64,000 bases of DNA from Candidatus Scalindua sp. (GTDB lineage: Bacteria > Planctomycetota > Brocadiia > Brocadiales > Scalinduaceae). The notes under the pieces are model-generated. The model was not told the origin of the DNA, made no database searches, and was given only the letters and a program-made list of their open reading frames with translations. The position numbers were made by a program, and so were the translations under genes. The DNA lies in contig JASMMK010000015.1 in assembly GCA_030748215.1 (NCBI GenBank), positions 1 through 64,000 of the forward strand. Reading direction: 5' to 3'. Below, piece after piece: positions 27,182 to 34,250 of this stretch; the first letter of the stretch is position 1, and every line of letters begins with the position of its first letter.

Positions 27182-28468
27182 ATGAAGGTGTTGGTAATTG
27201 GAAGTGGTGGAAGGGAGCATAGTCTCGTATGGAAGATAGCACAGTCTCCACTTGTAAGTAAGATATTTTGTGCACCCGGAAATCCGGGTATTTCAGAACT
27301 TGCCGAATGCATTAATATTACCGTAGACCAGACAGAACAGCTTTGCGAATTTGCTGTTCAAGAGAATATAGACCTTACGGTTGTGGGGCCTGAAGCCCCT
27401 TTAGTAGATGGTATTGTGGATGTTTTCAATGAACACGGATTGAAGGTTTTTGGGCCTGATAAAAAAGCGGCAATTTTAGAAGATAGTAAGGTGTTCTCAA
27501 AAAGTCTTTTGAAGAAACATGGCATACCAACTGCGGACTTTAAATGTTTCGACGATTATCAACAGGCCAGGCGTTATATCGCATCTAAAGAAGCGCCAAT
27601 AGTAGTTAAGGCAGATGGGTTGAGTAAGGGCAAAGGTGTATTTGTCTGTAAAACTAATGATGAAGCATTACAGGCAATAGACTCAATAATGAAGGATAAA
27701 GTGTTTGGAGAAGCGGGAGATCAGATCGTGATAGAAGAGTGTCTGGTAGGTGAGGAGATTTCTTTACTGGCATTTACTGACGGGAAGAATATTGTTGCCA
27801 TGGAGAGCTCTCAGGATCATAAGACTGTCTTCGACGGAGATACCGGGCCCAATACAGGAGGTATGGGTGCATACTCGCCTGTTCCTCTCATGACGGATAA
27901 ATTGTATCTCCAGGTAGAAAAAGAGGTACTTGTACCGACAGTTCACGCTATGAATAGAGAGGGAAGGCCTTATAAAGGTGTTATCTATATCGGCCTGATG
28001 ATTACTGATGTCGGACCTATGGTATTGGAATACAATGTTCGATTAGGAGATCCGGAAGCCCAGGTAATACTGTCTCGAATGAAAAGTGATATCGTTCCAA
28101 TAATGCTGGCTACAATTTCAGAAGAGCTGGACAAGGTAGACCTGGAATGGTATTCACAGGCATCTGTTTGTGTTGTAATGGCTTCTGGTGGTTATCCAGG
28201 TAGTTATGATAATGGAAAGGAAATTACTGGATTGGATTCACTGAAGAATCAAGACGGTATATCTGTCTTTCATGCCGGCACGAAATCAGCAGACGGGAAG
28301 ATCGTAACAAATGGAGGTCGTGTATTAGGTGTTGTTGCTTGCGGTGAAGGTATAGAAGATGCACAGAAGAATGTATATGGAGCTGTTAGCAAAATATCAT
28401 TTGACGGTGTACATTATCGCAGAGATATTGCAAGTAAAGCTATAACTCCTCCTACATCTACCATCTGA
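27182..28468 (+). CDS. purD: Phosphoribosylamine-glycine ligase (GAR synthetase) PurD
   Basis: PurD ligates glycine to phosphoribosylamine with ATP in purine synthesis. The 428-residue protein begins MKVLVIGSGGREHSLVWK, the family N-terminus. The PGNPG-type segment (FCAPGNPGIS), the VVGPEAPLVDGIVD block, the ATP-grasp residues of VVKADGLSKGKGVFV, and DHKTVFDGDTGPNTGGMGAYSP and the YNVRLGDPEAQ magnesium site are all intact. The ATG follows TAGGAG. The downstream gene is close (14 bases or more) and may be cotranscribed. Confidence 0.97.
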   Translation: MKVLVIGSGGREHSLVWKIAQSPLVSKIFCAPGNPGISELAECINITVDQTEQLCEFAVQENIDLTVVGPEAPLVDGIVDVFNEHGLKVFGPDKKAAILEDSKVFSKSLLKKHGIPTADFKCFDDYQQARRYIASKEAPIVVKADGLSKGKGVFVCKTNDEALQAIDSIMKDKVFGEAGDQIVIEECLVGEEISLLAFTDGKNIVAMESSQDHKTVFDGDTGPNTGGMGAYSPVPLMTDKLYLQVEKEVLVPTVHAMNREGRPYKGVIYIGLMITDVGPMVLEYNVRLGDPEAQVILSRMKSDIVPIMLATISEELDKVDLEWYSQASVCVVMASGGYPGSYDNGKEITGLDSLKNQDGISVFHAGTKSADGKIVTNGGRVLGVVACGEGIEDAQKNVYGAVSKISFDGVHYRRDIASKAITPPTSTI

Positions 28469-28482
28469 AATGAGAATAAAGA

Positions 28483-29280
28483 GTGCACTTGCTTTCGTAC
28501 GAGATCAAGTGTGTAAAGATAATGAAGGATAGCAGGTTGTCTATTAAGAGTATAGCAGGGAAATTGGGGAGGGGTGCGAAGGGAGTTTCCGAGGAGGTCA
28601 GAGAAAAATTACCTGCTTATATTGAACTCTTGAAAATACTTGCCAGACTGGGCAAAAATATATCACTTGATATCGACCGTGGAATTCTGAGGATCAGGGA
28701 AGGCTTTGTCAACGACTACCTGAGTGAAGTGTCAATTGAGGATAAGGGTTTACAGTCAATCAATATTTCCTGTGAAGAGGGGAAAGCCTCATTTTCAATA
28801 GAATTAAAAAAGACTCTTTTTGATGGTGTAGTAAAGATGCCGTTTACGGTTGAACACTTTATTTTCAATAAGGATAAAAGGACCGTTACATTTAAATTTG
28901 GTGAGAAGAAAATAGACAAAGTAAACAACTACTATTCAAAGTTTCTGTTCTGGTTTAGTCTATCAGTAATCAGCATATTTTATGATAAAAGAGATGGTCT
29001 GAAAGATAGTATCTTCAGCCAGGATTCACTCACGGTTAATCCTGACGGTACACACAGTATAGATCTCAATAAAATTTCAGAGTTAAAAGAGATATTTAAT
29101 AAAGATGTGGTGAAGATCAGATACTGGGATATGATTTCAATGGACAAACTGTCATTTGAAAAAGGGCTGATAACACTAAGCCTCTCACGTAAGCTGACAA
29201 ACATTGTTAGAACTGCCATCGGTATTGTTGAAGTGCTGCCGAAAGGCCGGTTTATCAGGCCTTTGTTGAATAGGTTCTGA
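28483..29280 (+). CDS. Hypothetical protein downstream of purD
   Basis: The function is unknown. The longest frame starts with GTG at 28483; the ATG at 28522 is equally plausible and gives about 252 residues. There is no signal peptide or membrane helix apart from one moderately hydrophobic stretch (FLFWFSLSVISIF, about residue 158). The sequence alternates short beta-like strands with charged turns, as in a lipid-binding or repeat-strand fold (GKASFSIELKKTLFDGVVKMPF), and includes basic patches. The N-terminal part (SRLSIKSIAGKLGRGAKG) is basic. No cysteine pair or catalytic motif stands out. Order suggests cotranscription with purD, which alone says little about its job. Confidence 0.75.
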   Translation: MHLLSYEIKCVKIMKDSRLSIKSIAGKLGRGAKGVSEEVREKLPAYIELLKILARLGKNISLDIDRGILRIREGFVNDYLSEVSIEDKGLQSINISCEEGKASFSIELKKTLFDGVVKMPFTVEHFIFNKDKRTVTFKFGEKKIDKVNNYYSKFLFWFSLSVISIFYDKRDGLKDSIFSQDSLTVNPDGTHSIDLNKISELKEIFNKDVVKIRYWDMISMDKLSFEKGLITLSLSRKLTNIVRTAIGIVEVLPKGRFIRPLLNRF

Positions 29281-29289
29281 AAATCTTTC

Positions 29290-29361
29290 TTGACAAATTA
29301 ATGTAGATATATAAAAATGAAACCTTGATTTTTCACCGGTAAATAACCGTATGAGTCAAGG
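29290..29361 (+). promoter_or_regulatory. Putative promoter and structured leader of speD-speE
   Basis: TTGACA (29290-29295) is followed after 16 bases by TAAAAA. The RNA starting there would carry nested stems: CCTTGA (29323-29328) with TCAAGG (29356-29361), and inside them CGGT/ACCG with a five-base loop. The leader is about 180 bases long before the speD ribosome binding site. It could be regulatory; no known riboswitch class was recognised. Confidence 0.4.
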
Positions 29362-29490
29362 AGTTGTAAGAGTAATTTAAGGCAATGTTGAGGCCATGAT
29401 ACCTGATTGTCAGTGTCTTAGCTGAGGCAGGCAGTCAACAATCGCCACAAATTATTCTTTATCTTTCTACTTGAAAATAGGGGGTAGAGA

Positions 29491-29880
29491 ATGGAAGCAT
29501 TTGGACGACATCTTTTGCTTGAGATGTGGGATTGTAACAGGGAGATCCTTAATGATGCTGAAAAGGTAACACAGATCATGTGCGATGCCGCGAATGATGC
29601 CGGCGCAACCGTAGTCAAATCAATTAGTCACGAATTTGATCCTCCTGGAATTACTGCTGTAGCCATTTTGTCAGAGTCACATATTTCGGTGCATACATGG
29701 CCTATTGAAGGTTATGTTGCCGTTGATATATTCACATGTGGAACAGTAGCCGATCCTCAATTGGCCATAAAGGGGTTACTGGATGGCTTTGAGCCGAAAG
29801 AACACACGTCCGTGGAGATCAAGAGGGGTTCTCCATACATTAAAGAGACAATGCTGTCCAAAGTCTCTTCTGTAACTTAG
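29491..29880 (+). CDS. speD: S-adenosylmethionine decarboxylase proenzyme (class 1B)
   Basis: This pyruvoyl enzyme makes decarboxylated SAM, the aminopropyl donor for polyamines. The 129-residue proenzyme is the short bacterial/archaeal type. Self-cleavage occurs between Glu62 and Ser63 in LSESHISVHTWP, generating the pyruvoyl group from Ser63; the catalytic His68 and the Cys of DIFTCG are also present. The N-terminal FGRHLLLEMWDCN motif is typical. A GGGGGTAGAG stretch precedes the ATG. The stop codon overlaps the ribosome binding site of speE, so dosage of the two enzymes is coupled. Confidence 0.97.
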   Translation: MEAFGRHLLLEMWDCNREILNDAEKVTQIMCDAANDAGATVVKSISHEFDPPGITAVAILSESHISVHTWPIEGYVAVDIFTCGTVADPQLAIKGLLDGFEPKEHTSVEIKRGSPYIKETMLSKVSSVT

Positions 29881-29890
29881 GGAATATAAA

Positions 29891-30832
29891 CTGAAAAAAG
29901 AGACTCCTTCACGCTGGATTTACGATTACTTCAGTCCGTATGAAGTCCACAAACACGCTCTAAAGCAGACACTCTATCATGGTCATTCAGAATATCAGGA
30001 AATTGTTATTGCTGAAACTGAATGCTTTGGCAGATGTCTGATACTCGACAATGAATTCCAATCAGCAGAACGGGATGAGTTCATCTATCACGAAGCCATG
30101 GTACAGCCAGCCATGGTCTTACATCCTGATCCAAAAAAAGTAGCAATTATTGGCGGTGGTGAGGGCGCTGCAATTCGAGAGGTCCTCAGTCACAAGACAG
30201 TTGAGATGGCAGTGATGGTGGATTTAGATGGAAAGGTGGTTGAGTGTGCGAAGGAATACCTGCCAAGCTTTCACGACGGTAGCTTTTCAGATGAAAGAGC
30301 TACTGTATTATTTGGGGATGGCCGGAAGTTCCTGGAGGAGACTGATCTCACCTTTGATGTGATGATTATTGATATTACATGCCCTCTGGAAGAAGGGCCA
30401 GCTTACAAGCTGTTTACCAGAGAGTTTTATGATTTAGTGAGACAGAAGCTTACACCGCAAGGATTACTATCGGTTCAGGCAAGCACTGTTTCCCATACCG
30501 CTCTAAATACATATTCTGTCATTAACAGAACTCTCAACGATGTATTCCCAAATGTATTTCCTTCTGTAACGCATATTCCTTTCTTTGCCATGCTCTGGGG
30601 ATTCTGTCTGGCAACAAACGATGTTGATCCTGCCCAGATAAGTAGAGAAGAGATAGATCGCAGGATATCTGAAAGAGTTACGAGAGAATTGAGATTTTAT
30701 GACGGTATTACCCATCAGGCACTCTTTAACGTTCCTAAATATGTCAGGAGGGCCATTGAAGAGCAGACACACATCAATCTTGATAACAACCCCCTTATGG
30801 AGCAATTTCCCGGTTTGTCTGAAAAAGACTAG
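29891..30832 (+). CDS. speE: Spermidine synthase (polyamine aminopropyltransferase), CTG start
   Basis: SpeE transfers the aminopropyl group from decarboxylated SAM to putrescine or a related amine. Conserved sequence begins well before the first ATG (30098): the stretch from 29891 encodes SRWIYDYFSPYEVHKHALKQ, TLYHGHSEYQ and CLILDNEFQSAERDEFIYHE, all family blocks. The only frame-opening codon between the upstream in-frame stop (29873) and this region is CTG at 29891, seven bases after AGGGA, so a CTG start giving 313 residues is the best model. The SAM-binding GGGEGAAIREV loop and the DGRKFLEE and IIDIT motifs follow. An aspartate-rich PD-type substrate loop is modified (IIDITCP). Starting at 30098 would delete the substrate-binding N-terminus. 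Confidence 0.92.
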   Translation: MKKETPSRWIYDYFSPYEVHKHALKQTLYHGHSEYQEIVIAETECFGRCLILDNEFQSAERDEFIYHEAMVQPAMVLHPDPKKVAIIGGGEGAAIREVLSHKTVEMAVMVDLDGKVVECAKEYLPSFHDGSFSDERATVLFGDGRKFLEETDLTFDVMIIDITCPLEEGPAYKLFTREFYDLVRQKLTPQGLLSVQASTVSHTALNTYSVINRTLNDVFPNVFPSVTHIPFFAMLWGFCLATNDVDPAQISREEIDRRISERVTRELRFYDGITHQALFNVPKYVRRAIEEQTHINLDNNPLMEQFPGLSEKD

Positions 30833-32992
30833 TCACCCTTCCGACTGTTTTATAGAAAGAGAAACCCTTTTCATTTCGACGTCTATATCAAGTACCTTGA
30901 CTTTAACGATATCACCAACGGACACATGACTTTTTATGTCTTTTACGAATGTATTGGCAATCTCTGAAATGTGGACAAGTCCGTCCTGATGTACGCCTAT
31001 ATCCACAAAGGCCCCGAAGTTGGCCACATTGGTTACACATCCTTCCAGTACCATACCCGATTCCAGATCTTCTATTTCATTAATTGAGTCGTCGAAAGCA
31101 GCAGTAACAAATTGTTTGCGCGGATCACGTCCCGGTTTCTTAAGCTCTTCCAGTATGTCAGTTATAGTGGGAAGTCCGGCTTTATCGCTGACAAAGGTGT
31201 GAGGATCAAGCGTTTCTACCAGTTCTTCACTTCCAATTATCTCACTCGGTTTTTTCTGCATGCTTTCTGCAATCGCATCTACAATATAATAGCTCTCAGG
31301 GTGGACGGCTGAATTGTCCAGTCGATTGTCAGAATTGCGGATGCGCATGACGCCGGCACACTGTTCAAATGCTTTGGGTCCCAGTTTGCTGACTTTCAGG
31401 AACTGTTTCCTGCTGGAGAATAGTCCGTTCTGATCACGGTAGTTCACAATATTCTCAGCCAGGCTGGTGCTGATACCTGCGACATAGGAGAGCAGCTCCC
31501 TTGATGCGGTATTAACATCTACGCCTACATAGTTGACGCAGTCTTCGACAACGTCATCCAGCTTCTTCTTGAGACTCTTCTGCTGAACATCATGTTGATA
31601 CTGGCCTACTCCTATGGACTTCGGATCTATCTTTACCAGCTCTGCAAGTGGATCCTGAAGGCGACGTGCGATGCTCACTACGCCACGGACGGTAATGTCC
31701 TTGTCCGGAAATTCCCTTGCGGCGACTTCAGATGCGGAATAGATAGATGCTCCGAATTCATTAACTATTACGACTTTTATTTTACCTTTAAACTCTTTTG
31801 CCTCATCCTGGTCCAGAGCCCATTGTACAAACCTGTCTGTCTCACGAGATCCGGTACCGTTACCAATGGCAACCAACTCTATATTATATTTGTTAAACCA
31901 GTTGTACAATATTCTGGCAGATCCTTCGAAATCCTTTCTGGGTTCAGTGGGATAGATAACCGCGTCATCGAGGAGCTTTCCTGTATTATCAAGCACTACA
32001 ATTTTGCACCCGGTACGGAAGCCCGGATCGATTCCCACAGTATGTACTCCTCCTCCCGGAGGTGCCAGGAGTAAATTGTTAAGATTGGAGGCAAATGTCT
32101 CTATCGCTTCCTCATCAGCCTTGTCTTTATTTTCTAAGCGGATTCTCGAAATTATGGATGTCTTCATCAGACGATTATATGAGTCTTCAATTGCTTCTGA
32201 TACGATATCCGCTGACCTGTTCTTTTTATCTCCTATTATACTGTTTCTCAGTTTCGCAAGAATCTCTTCATCCGGTACTTCAATGGTAAAGGTAATTACT
32301 CCTTCATTTTCTGCACGTCTTAAACCCAGCATATTGTGACTTGAGATAGTGTCTACAGCATGATGGTAATCATAATACATATTGTATTTAGTATTCTTCT
32401 CCTTATATTCCTTCTTTACCTTAGAAGTGTATTGGCCTGCTTCATGCATCTGTTTGTATATGATGTTCCTGTAATCGGCATTTTCTGACAACGTTTCTGA
32501 AATAATATCTCTGGCGCCTGCCAGCGCCTCTTCAACACTCTCTATCTCCTTAAACCCGGACATCGATTCTGTAGCTGAATTAACAGGATCAAAGCCGTCC
32601 TCCATTTCCAGTATCTTAAGGGCTAATGGTTCAACTCCCTTTTCTCTGGCGATGGTAGCACGAGTTCTTCTCTTTGGCTTGAATGGTAGATAGATTTCCT
32701 CCAGTTCGTTCTTGGATAAACAATCACGGATAGTTTTTTCGAGCTCAGGCGTCATCTTGCTTTGCTCGATAATAGTTTTTGTTACTGTTTCTTTGCGATC
32801 AAGAAGTTCTCCCAGGTAGATGTTGCGCTCTTCAATCTTACGGAGAATAACTTCATCCAGGCCACCGGTTACTTCCTTACGATATCTTGCAACAAAAGGG
32901 ACAGTGTTGCCCTCGGCAAATAGGGATAGGACTTTGCTGACTATTGGTTCTGCCAGATTAAGTTCATCTGCAATTATTTGTGCATTATCCAT
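30833..32992 (-). CDS. tex: Tex-family transcription accessory protein
   Basis: Tex is a conserved RNA-binding protein related to eukaryotic Spt6. The 719-residue protein shows the N-terminal helical region with VPFVARYRKEVTGGLDE, a YqgF/RNase H-like domain (VGIDPGFRTGCKIVVLD), the helix-hairpin-helix block (SLAENIVNYRDQNGLFSSRKQF) and a C-terminal S1 domain (LEGCVTNVANFGAFVDIG ... DGLVHISEI). Length and order match the family. The stop codon is adjacent to the end of convergent speE (one-base spacing). A hairpin-forming palindrome lies upstream, between it and the GlcG-like gene. Confidence 0.97.
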   Translation of the reverse strand: MDNAQIIADELNLAEPIVSKVLSLFAEGNTVPFVARYRKEVTGGLDEVILRKIEERNIYLGELLDRKETVTKTIIEQSKMTPELEKTIRDCLSKNELEEIYLPFKPKRRTRATIAREKGVEPLALKILEMEDGFDPVNSATESMSGFKEIESVEEALAGARDIISETLSENADYRNIIYKQMHEAGQYTSKVKKEYKEKNTKYNMYYDYHHAVDTISSHNMLGLRRAENEGVITFTIEVPDEEILAKLRNSIIGDKKNRSADIVSEAIEDSYNRLMKTSIISRIRLENKDKADEEAIETFASNLNNLLLAPPGGGVHTVGIDPGFRTGCKIVVLDNTGKLLDDAVIYPTEPRKDFEGSARILYNWFNKYNIELVAIGNGTGSRETDRFVQWALDQDEAKEFKGKIKVVIVNEFGASIYSASEVAAREFPDKDITVRGVVSIARRLQDPLAELVKIDPKSIGVGQYQHDVQQKSLKKKLDDVVEDCVNYVGVDVNTASRELLSYVAGISTSLAENIVNYRDQNGLFSSRKQFLKVSKLGPKAFEQCAGVMRIRNSDNRLDNSAVHPESYYIVDAIAESMQKKPSEIIGSEELVETLDPHTFVSDKAGLPTITDILEELKKPGRDPRKQFVTAAFDDSINEIEDLESGMVLEGCVTNVANFGAFVDIGVHQDGLVHISEIANTFVKDIKSHVSVGDIVKVKVLDIDVEMKRVSLSIKQSEG

Positions 32993-33027
32993 ATATTTAT
33001 TCTTAGGGGTGAAAATTCGTTAAAGTG

Positions 33028-33059
33028 ATGGCATGGACAAACATGTTTGTCCATGCCAT
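33028..33059. other. Perfect 32-bp palindrome (terminator or operator)
   Basis: Bases 33028-33043 (ATGGCATGGACAAACA) are the exact reverse complement of 33044-33059. The element sits 18 bases after the stop codon of the GlcG-like gene and 35 bases before the tex start, both reverse strand. As RNA it folds to a long hairpin, but no T-run follows on the reverse strand, so it is either a U-less terminator, a processing/stabilising hairpin or a protein-binding site. Confidence 0.85.
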
Positions 33060-33077
33060 TCGGAGAAAGGTAGATAT

Positions 33078-33842
33078 TTATTTCTTTTCCACGGAACGTA
33101 CAGGATGTGTTTTAGGAAATTCTCTGGCGATTTCAGCAGCATCAGGAGAACACTCGGCATGACCCCATCCGCTTGCACTGGTACCATCAGTTATGTCGTA
33201 AACAATATTATCATCTTGAGTAGGGCTGACACCTTTAGGAACATAATCCAGATTGAGTTTGTGGCGTAGCTTCCATGCAATATTGTGATCTGCGCAAGAA
33301 CTGTCACCGCTGACGCCTATTGCTCCTAGAATTTTACCACTGTTGTCGTACAGTGCTAAACCACCACCAAATACATTTACTCCCCCAATCTTATAACCAA
33401 CCATAGGATCATTTAACGTTCCTATATTCTCGGATGGTCCGCGATAAGCCACTTCTGTATTAACTGGATTACTATGCTGTAAGCCAAATAAGCTACCGCC
33501 AGGTTGTGTTATCGCAAAGAGATTTGCAGTGGATAATGCAAGCCCCGGGAGACTGAAGGCATTTGCCGTATTAGCTTTTTGAGCGGATATAATACGACTT
33601 CCCGGCCACTGATCACCTCTGTCGTTACCAGAGAAAACTACGGCTTCTACGACTCCGTCTCTGTCCACTACCGTTGCCCACATATTAAGCCCAAATCCTC
33701 CGTTCTTTTCTCCAACAATTTCCTTGAGAGCTTCCCTGATTTCTGTATGTGTCGGAAATCCTTCTGCAAAAGATTGAATTGAAAACAGTGTGGAAAGCAG
33801 TATTAGTGCTAGAATAGTATAAACTGAATTGAGTTTCTTCAT
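33078..33842 (-). CDS. Secreted GlcG/HbpS-like heme-binding family protein
   Basis: The 254-residue protein has a clear signal peptide (cleavage after SIQSFA, about residue 26). Its domain belongs to the GlcG/HbpS family (formerly DUF336), small alpha/beta proteins some of which bind heme. Visible features are the repeated segment for DRDG(V)V, ISAQKANTANAFSLPGLALSTANL and the glycine-rich end MVGYKIGGVNVFGGGLALYDNSGKILGAIGVSGDSSCADHNIAWKLR. That last block (GGLPL...GAIGVSGG in relatives) is diagnostic. The protein is longer than minimal HbpS (about 150) because of the leader and a ~50-residue tail. In anammox and relatives, periplasmic members may handle heme; this is inference. Confidence 0.9.
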   Translation of the reverse strand: MKKLNSVYTILALILLSTLFSIQSFAEGFPTHTEIREALKEIVGEKNGGFGLNMWATVVDRDGVVEAVVFSGNDRGDQWPGSRIISAQKANTANAFSLPGLALSTANLFAITQPGGSLFGLQHSNPVNTEVAYRGPSENIGTLNDPMVGYKIGGVNVFGGGLALYDNSGKILGAIGVSGDSSCADHNIAWKLRHKLNLDYVPKGVSPTQDDNIVYDITDGTSASGWGHAECSPDAAEIAREFPKTHPVRSVEKK

Positions 33843-34250
33843 AAAATCAAAATCTCCTTTTCTAATTTGTGGTTGATTGTTATTGCTGGTAATAATTATT
33901 CAATTTATTATTGTCAAATTAAAATGGAACGGAATAATATAGATGTAACATTATAGGAGTCAAGTGAAAATAGAGTATGTATTATATCAGATTTGCTGTT
34001 AAGATCTCTTGGTATTTTATTTTTTTAAGATAGTATAAATTAATAAGATACTATGGAATGTGTGTTCATCTGTATACAAATTATTGGAGTCCGTATTTTC
34101 TTCACTCTGAGGTTTCTACAATATACCAAACTCTACCGTTAAGAAGAATTAGAGATTGTATAAGTGATAATAAATTGATTGACAAGATCGTGATAAAGGA
34201 TAAGATTCCTGATTATTGTTCCTTTATTATAAAATCACATTCAATATCTC
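33843..34250. other. Intergenic gap between divergent genes
   Basis: The 408-bp, very AT-rich region separates the GlcG-like gene and the acidic repeat protein, which are transcribed away from each other. GAGATTT/AGGAG-like sequence near 33850 serves as the ribosome binding site of the former. I see no gene or repeat in it. Confidence 0.5.

Noticed and set aside
29491-30097. Annotating speE from the first ATG (30098).
   Set aside because: That would remove about 69 conserved residues that read as speE in frame with no stop; the CTG start fits better.
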